64,000 nt of DNA from Bog-1340 sp964513515 (GTDB taxonomy: Bacteria; Patescibacteriota; Minisyncoccia; Phycocordibacterales; GWA1-40-21): positions 1-64,000 of the forward strand of contig CAZEMP010000002.1 in assembly GCA_964513515.1 (NCBI GenBank), read 5' to 3'. The notes beneath the pieces are model-generated. The model was not told the origin of the DNA. It saw nothing but the letters and a program-made list of their open reading frames with translations, and searched no databases. Positions 50,945 to 58,581 of this stretch are shown here, piece by piece (within the stretch, counting starts at the first letter, position 1; the number at the start of each line of letters is the position of its first letter). Position numbers and translations under genes: made by a program.

Positions 50945-53416
50945 TTATAGCTTGTTCATATTTTTCCAATTCTTCCCTTCTGAAACTTCTGCTTTCATCA
51001 AAACTCCTTTTGTATCTTTAAGTGGAATGAGTGATTCCATAATAGATTTTATTTTAGGTGCAATTTCAGAGATTATATTTTCTTCCACCTCATATACAAG
51101 CTCGTCATGGACATTTAAAAGAAGCTTCACTTTTTGATCTATTTTTTCTTTTATTAAAAATTCATCTATTTTTACCATTGCTAGTTTTACAATATCCGCT
51201 TCTGTTCCTTGTATTGGTGCGTTGATAGCCATTCTTTCAGCCATAGCACGGATGAAAGGGATCTTACTTCTCAAACCTTCAAAGTATCTTCTTCTTCCAA
51301 AAAAGGTCTCCGTGTATCCATTCCTTTCTGCCTCTATTTTTATATTTTCTAAAAATTTTGCTAATCCAGAAAACTTTTTAAAGTATTCATTGAGATATTT
51401 TTGTGCTTCCTCTCTACTTACAAGACCTTTGTATGCTGGATGTGCTTTTGTAATAAGAGTCTGTCCCGAACCAAGATTTACACGCAATGCATTTACACCC
51501 ATACCATACATAATTCCAAAATTTATAACCTTTGCTCTACGTCTCATTTCCTTATCGACTTTATCAAGTGGTACATCAAAAACTTCTGAGGCAACTGCTG
51601 TATGTACATCCTCACCCTTCTTAAAAATATCAATCAATTTCTCGTCTTGCGCTAAAAATGCTGCGATTCTGAGTTCTATTTGGGAATAATCTAAAGACAA
51701 AAGTTTTGTTCCATTATCGGAAATAAATGCGGTTCTGATATTTCTTCCGAGTTCACTTTCATTTGGGATGTTCTGTAAATTTGGATTTGAAGATGCCATA
51801 CGGCCTGTCGTTGTTCCTGTTTGAAGAAACTTTGCATGAAGCCTTCCATCTTTATCTAAAAGATCTGGTATAACATCTATGTAAGTAGAAAGTAATTTTT
51901 GAAATTCTCTATGTTCTATTACTAAATCTACTATAGGGTGCATATCTCTCATTTTTTCAAGCTCTGATTCTTTTGTAGACAACGCTCCAGATCCAGTTTT
52001 CTTTTGATTCTTCGGTTTCAAACCAAGCTTTACAAAAAGTATTTCTCCGAGTTGTTTTGGAGAGTTTATATTAAATTCCCCTCCGGCTAACTCCCATATT
52101 TTTTTCTCAATTATGGAAAGTCTCTGATGATAATCTTTGGAAAGTTTCTCAAGTTCCTTTTTATCAACCTTTATACCAACCCTTTCCATTTTTTCAACTA
52201 TCGAAATAAGTGGCTTCTCTATTGTTTCCCAAACTTTTATTAAATCTCTCTTTTTTAATTCTAGAAGTAAAATCTCCTCTGCCTTTTTCAAATCTTTCTC
52301 TTTTGTAAAATTATAAATATCCTCCGATGTTGGATTGGTAAGATTTGAATTGATAAGCCAAAGCATAACAGAAAGCTCTTTTATTTTTTGATTATCTTCT
52401 TCACTAGCAAACAATCCTGTATTTATTGTTCCACTTTTTATCTCAAGATTCTCTCTGGAGGCTTCATCTTCGGAACTTTTAAGTTTTATCTTTGGATTCA
52501 AAGTTTCCTTCAGTCTTGCTCCGAGCGTTCTAAACTCCAAATCACTCCATAAAGATAATATTTTCTCTGCCTCTATTGATTCTTTCCAAGATTTTTCTGG
52601 AATAACAAAATCCACCGGAGCATCGAGACGAATAGTACCAAGCATTTTAGAAAATTTTGCCTCTTCCTCTCCTTCTTTTAAAAGTTCTATTATTCTTTCT
52701 TTTATTCCCGCCTCTTCAAATTGTTTTTTGTTCTTCTTTAATTTTTTATATATATCTTCAATAGAGCCAAATTTTTGTATTAAGTTGCTAGCCGTAACTT
52801 CTCCAATACCTTTTATACCAATAATGTTATCTGATGGGTCACCTCGAAGCCCTTTATAATCTGGCAAAAGTTTTGGGCCAAATCCGTATCTTGCTATCAC
52901 TGCTTTTTCATCATAAATAATTGTATCTTTTATGCCTTTTTTAAGAGTATATACTCTGACTCTTTCTCCATCTACAAGCTGGAGCGTATCCATGTCACCA
53001 GAAGCTATTACAATATTTAAATCTTTCTGTTTTTTCATCTTTTCTGCGATTGTTCCTATCATATCGTCAGCTTCAAAACCTTCTTTTGAATACACGGGGA
53101 TATTAAACGCCTTAAAAATATCGTACGATCTTTTTAATTGAGAAATAAGTTCGTCATCTGCTTTTGCTCTACCAGCTTTGTAATCTTTGTATGCAATGTG
53201 GCGATATGTTGGCTTTGGTAAGTCGTAACATGCAGCGATATAATCTGGCTTCAGATCAGAAATAATTTTCAAAAGCATTGTTGAGAGTCCATAAAGTGCA
53301 CCTGTTGGCTCACCTTTACTTGTCGCAAATTCTGGTAATGCATGATAAGCACGATGAATAATCGCGTGAACATCAAGCAATACTAGTGTTTTTTGTTTAT
53401 CCGTTTTTTTAGCCAT
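50945..53416 (-). CDS. polA: DNA polymerase I
   Basis: 823 residues. The 5'-3' exonuclease/flap domain is at 1-300 (LVLLDVHAIIHRAYHALPEF; GFEADDMIGT; GDPSDNIIGIKGIGEVTA). The central segment (~300-400) is too short and lacks the DxE and YxxxD exonuclease motifs, so proofreading is predicted absent. The polymerase domain keeps motif A DYSQIELR (576-583), motif B RRRAKVINFGIMYG (625-638) and motif C VHDE (769-772). About 20 residues (NLGSGQTLITKAHPAYKGLV) are inserted after motif B where other Pol I proteins continue directly. It fills repair gaps and removes RNA primers. One base separates it from tsaE. Confidence 0.97.
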   Translation of the reverse strand: MAKKTDKQKTLVLLDVHAIIHRAYHALPEFATSKGEPTGALYGLSTMLLKIISDLKPDYIAACYDLPKPTYRHIAYKDYKAGRAKADDELISQLKRSYDIFKAFNIPVYSKEGFEADDMIGTIAEKMKKQKDLNIVIASGDMDTLQLVDGERVRVYTLKKGIKDTIIYDEKAVIARYGFGPKLLPDYKGLRGDPSDNIIGIKGIGEVTASNLIQKFGSIEDIYKKLKKNKKQFEEAGIKERIIELLKEGEEEAKFSKMLGTIRLDAPVDFVIPEKSWKESIEAEKILSLWSDLEFRTLGARLKETLNPKIKLKSSEDEASRENLEIKSGTINTGLFASEEDNQKIKELSVMLWLINSNLTNPTSEDIYNFTKEKDLKKAEEILLLELKKRDLIKVWETIEKPLISIVEKMERVGIKVDKKELEKLSKDYHQRLSIIEKKIWELAGGEFNINSPKQLGEILFVKLGLKPKNQKKTGSGALSTKESELEKMRDMHPIVDLVIEHREFQKLLSTYIDVIPDLLDKDGRLHAKFLQTGTTTGRMASSNPNLQNIPNESELGRNIRTAFISDNGTKLLSLDYSQIELRIAAFLAQDEKLIDIFKKGEDVHTAVASEVFDVPLDKVDKEMRRRAKVINFGIMYGMGVNALRVNLGSGQTLITKAHPAYKGLVSREEAQKYLNEYFKKFSGLAKFLENIKIEAERNGYTETFFGRRRYFEGLRSKIPFIRAMAERMAINAPIQGTEADIVKLAMVKIDEFLIKEKIDQKVKLLLNVHDELVYEVEENIISEIAPKIKSIMESLIPLKDTKGVLMKAEVSEGKNWKNMNKL

Positions 53417-53417
53417 T

Positions 53418-53852
53418 TTATATTTCTATTTCTCTTTCATTTTCGCTCATAAATTTAAAAAATATTTTTGCATGATTTTCAGGCAAAACATCTATCACTC
53501 TTTCCGGCCATTCTATAAAAATAATATTATTTCTATCTGATAAAGTTTTATCCCAATCAAGAACCGAAAGCTCTTTGGCTGAATCAAGTCTATATGCATC
53601 TATATGTATAAGTTTCTTAAATTTTTTATTATTCAAAGGATATATTTTTTCAATAACAAATGTTGGACTTGTTACATACTCATCAATATCAAATAGTTTT
53701 GCAACTGCTTGGGTAAATGTTGTTTTACCAGAACCAAGCTCACCGTAAAGTCCCACAATCAAAGCGGTGTCATAAATACCCATAGATATTTTTTCTATAA
53801 AGTCTTTGGCTATTTTTTCTGTATCAGAAACACTTTTGCTTATAATTTTCAT
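53418..53852 (-). CDS. tsaE: tRNA threonylcarbamoyladenosine biosynthesis ATPase TsaE
   Basis: 144 residues. The P-loop is in VGLYGELGSGKTTFTQAVAK near residues 33-52, followed by the TsaE signature VTSPTFVIEKIYPL and IHIDAYRLDSAKELSVLDWD, ending with IIFIEWPERVIDVLPEN. TsaE hydrolyses ATP while TsaB, TsaC and TsaD make the t6A modification at position 37 of ANN-reading tRNAs; its partners are not in this window. It is upstream of polA and translationally adjacent. Confidence 0.94.
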   Translation of the reverse strand: MKIISKSVSDTEKIAKDFIEKISMGIYDTALIVGLYGELGSGKTTFTQAVAKLFDIDEYVTSPTFVIEKIYPLNNKKFKKLIHIDAYRLDSAKELSVLDWDKTLSDRNNIIFIEWPERVIDVLPENHAKIFFKFMSENEREIEI

Positions 53853-53889
53853 TAGACCAATTTTATCACAATAAAAGCTAATTAAAATG

Positions 53890-53922
53890 AGCCAAATTTC
53901 TTAAGTATTTAAAAATTTGGCT
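53890..53922. other. Hairpin between tsaE and the first GC-rich cassette
   Basis: 10-bp perfect arms AGCCAAATTT / AAATTTGGCT; the sequence around it is AT-rich. It could be a second, weaker terminator. Confidence 0.5.
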
Positions 53923-53933
53923 TATAAAAAAAT

Positions 53934-53971
53934 AAAGAGCGGAGAGGGGATAAAACCCTCTTCCGCTCTTT
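53934..53971 (-). terminator. Terminator of GC-rich cassette 1
   Basis: AAAGAGCGG..AGGG / CCCT..CCGCTCTTT stem, T-rich 3' side on the minus strand. Confidence 0.85.
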
Positions 53972-53976
53972 GGAAC

Positions 53977-54909
53977 TTACTGGGATCTCACCCCATGATT
54001 CGTTCCGTCAAACCTCCACGCCCAAGGACCTGGGCCTGTGAAGTCTTCCTTCGAGGACTCCATGCCCTCACCAGTGGTCATGAGCTTGATCCCATGATGT
54101 CCCTCGTAACTGATGGACTTCATAGTATTCGGAAGGATGGTAGCGAGCTCCTTTCTCGCCTCCGTCCCATCTTCCTTCAGCTCCAATTCGTAAACCTTCA
54201 GCTCCTTCGAGCTTTGGTTTACGACCATCACCGTTTTACCGGTGACCACCCTCTGCACCGGCTTGGGAGCCGGTGCAGTGGGCGGGGTGACTTTCGTCAC
54301 CATGACTTGGGGTTGGGGAGGCTGCTGGATCTTTCCGAAAGCGCTGAAGAACTTCATCATCGCTTTCCGGTTAGCTTCCAGCTGACCCTCGATCGAGTTG
54401 ACCTTGGCCATGTCGAGCGAAGAGATCCTCACCTCCTCGGGTTGGACCTGCTTGCCCGACTTCTTCAGACTGTCCTGCAAGGACCTCTGAAGAGTTGCCA
54501 TCTGATCTCCGATCGCTTTGCGATCCGCTTTCTGGAGGCTGTGGAGGCATGCCCCCATAGCCAAGACCATGATGAGCATCGCTCCCACACCGGAGAAAAA
54601 CAACTTCCAGTAAGGAGGCTGAAGCGCTTGGACTTCCTCCAGCACTTGCATCCTCTCCTGACGGCGAGCTTCTCGGATGGCGAGGTCGAACATCTCCTTG
54701 AGTTGATGCTTCGTCTCTTCCGACAAGCTCACCAGGTTGTTTTCCTGATGAACCACGACAGGGTGAACTTCTTTTCCTTCCTTTCCCTGTTCCGAACCGT
54801 TCGTCCCGTTCTGTCTCGTCGACGCCCCTCCCTCTGTCGAGGGAGACGGCATCAGACCCGCACGCTCGCGCGCGAGCCTCTCTCTTCGCTCCCTGCGACT
54901 TTCAGCCAT
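53977..54909 (-). CDS. GC-rich cassette 1: membrane protein sharing a C-terminal module with cassette 3
   Basis: 310 residues; the start is fixed by AAGGAGG 12 bases upstream. A basic, low-complexity N-terminus (residues 1-50, many Arg, Glu, Gly) is followed by a helical region (SEETKHQLKEMFDLAIREAR), one transmembrane helix near 106-123 (LFFSGVGAMLIMVLAMGACL), a coiled-coil-like stretch, then a Pro-rich linker (VTPPTAPAPKPVQRVV) and a ~85-residue beta-like module (TGKTVMVVNQSSKELKVYEL; TMKSISYEGHHGIKLMTTGE). The last 103 or so residues are nearly identical, even in DNA, to those of the gene at 55786. Base composition is far more GC-rich than tsaE next door. No family recognised. Confidence 0.78.
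   Translation of the reverse strand: MAESRRERRERLARERAGLMPSPSTEGGASTRQNGTNGSEQGKEGKEVHPVVVHQENNLVSLSEETKHQLKEMFDLAIREARRQERMQVLEEVQALQPPYWKLFFSGVGAMLIMVLAMGACLHSLQKADRKAIGDQMATLQRSLQDSLKKSGKQVQPEEVRISSLDMAKVNSIEGQLEANRKAMMKFFSAFGKIQQPPQPQVMVTKVTPPTAPAPKPVQRVVTGKTVMVVNQSSKELKVYELELKEDGTEARKELATILPNTMKSISYEGHHGIKLMTTGEGMESSKEDFTGPGPWAWRFDGTNHGVRSQ
54006..54315. repeat. 310-bp direct repeat, copy A
   Basis: Matches 55815-56124 over 310 bases with one visible difference (54025 versus 55834). It lies inside coding sequence and encodes the shared C-terminal module. Confidence 0.95.
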
Positions 54910-54970
54910 GGGGCTCTAGCCTCCTTGTATTTAAAGAATTTTTTACGAAGAACTTCTCACTTCACTCTAT

Positions 54971-54999
54971 AGTTTACACTAAACAAACTTTTTTGTCAA
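54971..54999 (-). promoter_or_regulatory. Promoter of cassette 1
   Basis: Minus strand: TTGACA (54994-54999), 17 bases, TAAACT (54971-54976). About 60 bases of leader precede the ATG. Confidence 0.8.
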
Positions 55000-55119
55000 T
55001 AGGTAATAAACGAAAAAGACTACCTCATTTGAGATAGTCCTCTGGTCTAGGGGGCGGGGTGTTTTTCCTCCTGTAAAACACCCCGCCCCACAAAACCTTG
55101 GGCTTCTTAGCCCTTCTTC
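54993..55119. repeat. ~126-bp intergenic direct repeat, copy A
   Basis: Runs from the -35 box of cassette 1 through a small GACTA..TAGTC hairpin and the large GC hairpin to the last codons (KKG, stop) of cassette 2. Near-identical to 55673-55798, with a few substitutions and a one-base indel. Confidence 0.9.
55051..55089 (-). terminator. Large GC hairpin after cassette 2, with AGGAGG in its loop
   Basis: 15-bp perfect arms GGGGCGGGGTGTTTT / AAAACACCCCGCCCC. On the minus strand the loop contains AGGAGG. No T-run follows, so it is not a standard intrinsic terminator, although the position fits transcript ending or 3'-end protection. Confidence 0.6.
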
Positions 55120-55574
55120 CTCTCCGGAAGCTTGGAGAGATCCTGGGTTCTCGAGAAGTTCCCCTTCTCGTCGAACTGGACCAGCCAGCTTCCGTCCCTG
55201 AACTCCTGCTTCTGGAGCTCCTGGACGGCGTCCCCCCCTTTCAGCTTGAGCTGAAGGGTGAGGAGCTGGTAGCCGGTGTAGTTGTACACACCGACCGAGC
55301 GAGGCTTCACCAGGTCTTCGTTCTTGACCTTGTGCTCCTCACCGTCCACCAGGATGGACTTCTTCTTCTCGCCGTCCAGGATCTTGACCTGGATGGCGAA
55401 CTTGCCGGAGTTGACCACGTACACGACGTGGTCCAACGACGTCTTCGCCGGCGCGCTCGCCAAGACGATCTCTCCCGAGATCGGCTCGGCGTCGCTCACC
55501 TGCGCCGCCTCCACCTTCATCGATCCGAAGAAGGAGAAAACGGTGACGAACAGCATGAAGAGGATGCTCTTCAT
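55107..55574 (-). CDS. GC-rich cassette 2: small secreted protein
   Basis: 155 residues. The start is supported by GGGAGG 8 bases upstream. A signal peptide (MKSILFMLFVTVFSFFGSMK, cleavage likely after VEA-AQ near 24) precedes a ~130-residue domain with beta character (TSLDHVVYVVNSGKFAIQVK; SVGVYNYTGYQLLTLQLKLK; FRDGSWLVQFDEKG) and a lysine-rich end. No cysteine and no catalytic motif. The protein is not recognised. Strongly GC-rich, with C/G-ending codons throughout. Own promoter, own Shine-Dalgarno and hairpin; transcribed leftward like its neighbours. Confidence 0.78.
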   Translation of the reverse strand: MKSILFMLFVTVFSFFGSMKVEAAQVSDAEPISGEIVLASAPAKTSLDHVVYVVNSGKFAIQVKILDGEKKKSILVDGEEHKVKNEDLVKPRSVGVYNYTGYQLLTLQLKLKGGDAVQELQKQEFRDGSWLVQFDEKGNFSRTQDLSKLPERKKG

Positions 55575-55650
55575 TTGAAACCTCCCAATCTCTGCTTCCC
55601 CTTTCGGGTTGAAGTCTTACAAGATTTTACGAAGAACAAATTCGTTTAAC

Positions 55651-55679
55651 AGTATATCATGTGTCATATTTCTTGTCAA
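55651..55679 (-). promoter_or_regulatory. Promoter of cassette 2
   Basis: Minus strand: TTGACA (55674-55679), 17 bases, TATACT (55651-55656). Confidence 0.85.
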
Positions 55680-55798
55680 TAGGTAATAAATGAAAAAGAC
55701 TACCTCATTTGAGATAGTCCTCTGGTCTCGGGGCGGGGTGTTTTTCCTCCTGGAAAACACCCCGCCCCACAAAACCTTGGGCTTCTTAGCCCTTCTTC
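55673..55798. repeat. ~126-bp intergenic direct repeat, copy B
   Basis: Second copy of 54993-55119; again joins the -35 box of one cassette to the final KKG codons of the next one upstream. Confidence 0.9.
55730..55768 (-). terminator. Large GC hairpin after cassette 3, with AGGAGG in its loop
   Basis: Same 15-bp arms as at 55051-55089; the loop differs by one base (CCAGGAGG). Confidence 0.6.
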
Positions 55799-56484
55799 AA
55801 GGCTTTTCCTCCTTCGTCAAACCTCCACGCCCACGGACCTGGGCCTGTGAAGTCTTCCTTCGAGGACTCCATGCCCTCACCAGTGGTCATGAGCTTGATC
55901 CCATGATGTCCCTCGTAACTGATGGACTTCATAGTATTCGGAAGGATGGTAGCGAGCTCCTTTCTCGCCTCCGTCCCATCTTCCTTCAGCTCCAATTCGT
56001 AAACCTTCAGCTCCTTCGAGCTTTGGTTTACGACCATCACCGTTTTACCGGTGACCACCCTCTGCACCGGCTTGGGAGCCGGTGCAGTGGGCGGGGTGAC
56101 TTTCGTCACCATGACTTGGGGTTGAAGCTTTTGGCTTTGAGGTTTTTTTGAAACAGGCAGGCTCCTTCTCGTCTCGCGACTTGACCTCTCCACCTGCTCC
56201 ACTTCCTCTCTGCACTTCTTCACCAGCTTGTCGCTCGTGATCCGAAGCTGGTCTACCAAAGACTTTTTGGTCTCTTCGACCTTACGGACGTCTTCGGCTG
56301 CCCTCTTTCTCGTCTCGTTGAGAAGGGAGCCGAGTTCATGCGTGCTGGTCTGCTTACCAAAAATGAAAGCGACGACCAGCAAGAGGAGAACGACGGTGAC
56401 CTCAACGAAGATCCAAATACCGTTCTCCCATCTTTTCCTCATAGGGAGGAAAAGTCCTGCGGTTGGCGGATCAAACTGACTCAT
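55786..56484 (-). CDS. GC-rich cassette 3: membrane protein with the shared C-terminal module
   Basis: 232 residues from the ATG at 56484, chosen because GGGGGGAA precedes it; an upstream Met in frame lacks such a site. Residues 18-46 hold one transmembrane helix after a basic patch (MRKRWENGIWIFVEVTVVLL; LVVAFIFGKQ). A helical charged region follows (ETRKRAAEDVRKVEETKKSL; CREEVEQVERSSRETRRSL), then a Pro-rich linker and the same C-terminal module as cassette 1 (TGKTVMVVNQSSKELKVYEL). The N-terminal halves of cassettes 1 and 3 are unrelated in sequence but alike in plan: anchor, helical stalk, module. No family recognised. Confidence 0.78.
   Translation of the reverse strand: MSQFDPPTAGLFLPMRKRWENGIWIFVEVTVVLLLLVVAFIFGKQTSTHELGSLLNETRKRAAEDVRKVEETKKSLVDQLRITSDKLVKKCREEVEQVERSSRETRRSLPVSKKPQSQKLQPQVMVTKVTPPTAPAPKPVQRVVTGKTVMVVNQSSKELKVYELELKEDGTEARKELATILPNTMKSISYEGHHGIKLMTTGEGMESSKEDFTGPGPWAWRFDEGGKALKKG
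55815..56124. repeat. 310-bp direct repeat, copy B
   Basis: Near-identical copy of 54006-54315, offset by 1809 bases. Confidence 0.95.
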
Positions 56485-56522
56485 AACTTCCCCCCTTTTT
56501 ATAGAACGAATTTCCCAACTCA

Positions 56523-56551
56523 ATCATACACCAAAATATATTACTTGTCAA
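56523..56551 (-). promoter_or_regulatory. Promoter of cassette 3
   Basis: Minus strand: TTGACA (56546-56551), 17 bases, TATGAT (56523-56528). Confidence 0.8.
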
Positions 56552-56574
56552 TATAACAATTGGAGTTATGCGTT

Positions 56575-56608
56575 GTTAAAAAACCGCCATCTATAGCGGT
56601 TTTTTAAC
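56575..56608 (-). terminator. Terminator overlapping the stop codon of the repeat-rich surface protein
   Basis: 13-bp arms GTTAAAAAACCGC / GCGGTTTTTTAAC, loop of 8; the TAA stop lies in the stem. Confidence 0.88.
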
Positions 56609-58227
56609 ACCCTTTGCTTATTTGATTCTCTCCTACTGTAATCCACTCATCTTTTGCGATGCTTCTTATGTATTCAGAACTATTTATTTTTCCTAATCTT
56701 GAGAGTTTTACAAGCTTTGCTGAAGCATCAGATGAAAGTAATACTTTATTTATTCTTGCATACTCTTCAACTTTACTAATGTCTGAATTGTCAGAAACTA
56801 TTTGGTTTAGAATTGCTGATGTAGCAAAATTGTTTTTGTCATTTTTTGCTTCCATCACATCAACATAAGCATTTGCAAATAATTTTTGAGCTTCAATTTT
56901 TCTTTTTAAGAAAACGTAGGCCAGTATTGTGCTCCAAGATAAAAGTAATGAGATAAAGATTATTATAGAATAATAATCTCCGAAGCCAGTAGAAGGAATG
57001 TCACTTAGATAAACAGAATCTATGTTTGGATTCGTATCTGTGTAAGCCAATACTTGATTTGAAAGTGTTGGTTGTCCATAGTAAGAAGGGTTTGATTGGC
57101 CATAGTAAAAACTAGGCTGACCACCATAATATTGAGGGTAATATGGATAATTTCCACCACTGTAATAACCCACCGGAGCTACTGGAGATGCTGCAAGAGT
57201 AGATGTTCCTTGAACTGTAACTACTGTTGGTCCTGAAGTTGTTATTGAACCACCACCAACTGAATAACCACCACCTAAACTAAATCCGCCATAGTATCCT
57301 CCCATTCCATAACCCCCCCAATTATAAGAAGATCTACCAACATTTCCTCCTCTTGATTCTGAGACTAGATTTTCAGATGGAGTTGAAGGGTTTGTACCAT
57401 TATATAAACCTTCATTATAAGCATAACTATTATCTGGTAGATTGGTACCGTTATATACATCATCGTTATAAGCATAATCATATCCACCAGATAAATTTGT
57501 TCCGTTATATACTGGACTATTAAATGNNNNNNNNNNNNNNNNNNNNNNNNNNNNNNNNNNNNNNNNNNNNNNNNNNNNNNNNNNNNNNNNNNNNNNNNNN
57601 NNNNNNNNNNNNNNNNNNNNNNNNNNCAGCTAAATTAGTTCCATTGTAAATTGGGTTGTTGAATGCATAATCATATCCACCAGATAAATTTGTTCCGTTA
57701 TATACTGGACTATTAAATGCATAATCATAACCACCTGACAGGTTTGTACCGTTGTATAGTGGATCATTGTAAGCATAATCGTATCCACCAGCTAAATTAG
57801 TTCCATTGTAAATTGGGTTGTTGAATGCATAATCATATCCACCCAAAAGAGATGTCCCGTTAAAAAATGTATTGTTATAATCATACCCATTATCTGGAAG
57901 ACCGCCTCCGTTATAAACAGTATTATTGAAACCATAACTATAGTCTGGTAAAGCACCTCCATTATATACAGGCTCGTTGAAATTAAAGTTATCAAAACTT
58001 CCGTTGTATACAGTGTCATTAAATTCAAAAGATAAATCTTGATAAGATCCGTCGTAAGCTCCTGAAGAAGCTGATGTGTCTGGATTGCTTGCAATCCATG
58101 AGCTAGGGTCAAGATAAAAATTACCTTGCGCTAGTGTAACTAGTGGCAAAGATAAAATAAAAGCAAAAGATATCAAAAATGTTCTTGTCGCTTTCAGATA
58201 TTTATTTGTAATTTTTATATTTTCCAT
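56604..58227 (-). CDS. Repeat-rich surface protein, YNGTN 18-residue repeats, interrupted by an assembly gap
   Basis: One gene split by 100 N: the parts on both sides read the same repeat. The start at 58227 gives a signal peptide (TRTFLISFAFILSLPLVTLA, cleavage near residue 34). An 18-residue repeat, consensus VYNGTNLSGGYDYAFNSP, follows in at least ten units, the outer ones diverged. After the gap come two more units, a Ser/Asn/Gly region and a Gly/Tyr/Pro-rich stretch (GGNYPYYPQYYGGQPSFYYG). Then comes SDIPSTGFGDYYS, a transmembrane helix (IIIFISLLLSWSTILAYVFL), a KRK stop-transfer and ~85 helical residues inside the cell. The IPSTG-helix-KRK order resembles a sortase signal, but the long tail argues against cleavage-anchoring. 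Copy number is unknown because of the gap. Confidence 0.8.
57420..57860 (-). repeat. Tandem 54-bp coding repeats
   Basis: Units of 54 bp encoding 18 residues (YNGTNL..GGYDYAFN.P), some nearly identical in DNA. The run is broken by the N gap. Confidence 0.85.
57527..57626. other. Assembly gap (100 N)
   Basis: Exactly 100 unknown bases, a usual placeholder for a scaffold join of unknown length, placed in the tandem repeat. Frame and length across it are not informative. Confidence 0.98.
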
Positions 58228-58306
58228 AATTTTATTGTTTTTCTTCAATACAAATCTGCCTATCAACCGATTTGTCGGAGATAAACAAGTTTTTATTGCT
58301 GGGAAC

Positions 58307-58335
58307 ATTATATAGTAAAGAATATGGGGAGTCAA
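58307..58335 (-). promoter_or_regulatory. Promoter of the repeat-rich surface protein
   Basis: Minus strand: TTGACT (58330-58335), 17 bases, TATAAT (58307-58312). The ~75-base leader contains a hairpin (CAAATC / GATTTG, 58250-58273). Confidence 0.8.
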
Positions 58336-58489
58336 GGGCTTTATCTATCTTTCTTTAAATGGTCTAATAAAAGTACTTTTGTGGCTTTAAATATGGATAT
58401 ATTGCCTGCATATTAGTGTAGGTGATCCTTAATACTGATTTTTGAGCATGCTTTATTTTATTTTAATGTTTTATTAGTGCTCTGATCGA

Positions 58490-58512
58490 GAATTTTCACA
58501 AAGTGAAAATTC
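58490..58512. promoter_or_regulatory. Perfect palindrome upstream of the second pilB-type gene
   Basis: GAATTTTCAC-AAA-GTGAAAATTC, 10-bp arms, about 70 bases before the start codon. It could be an operator or a hairpin. The rest of 58336-58563 is AT-rich with no gene or further motif seen. Confidence 0.45.
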
Positions 58513-58581
58513 TTGTATTATTTTTTACAAAAAATTAGTATTGGTTCGTATTTTTCATTTTAAATGATATTATATTGCCAT

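Noticed and set aside
53917..54972. A 351-codon plus-strand frame opposite cassette 1, and similar frames opposite cassettes 2 and 3
   Set aside because: No start signals and a composition (Leu/Arg/His/Ser-rich) typical of the reverse of a GC-rich gene; the minus-strand genes have promoters and Shine-Dalgarno sites.
57527..57626. Two independent genes on either side of the N run
   Set aside because: The same 18-residue repeat continues in the same orientation on both sides, and only the left-hand start has a signal peptide and promoter.
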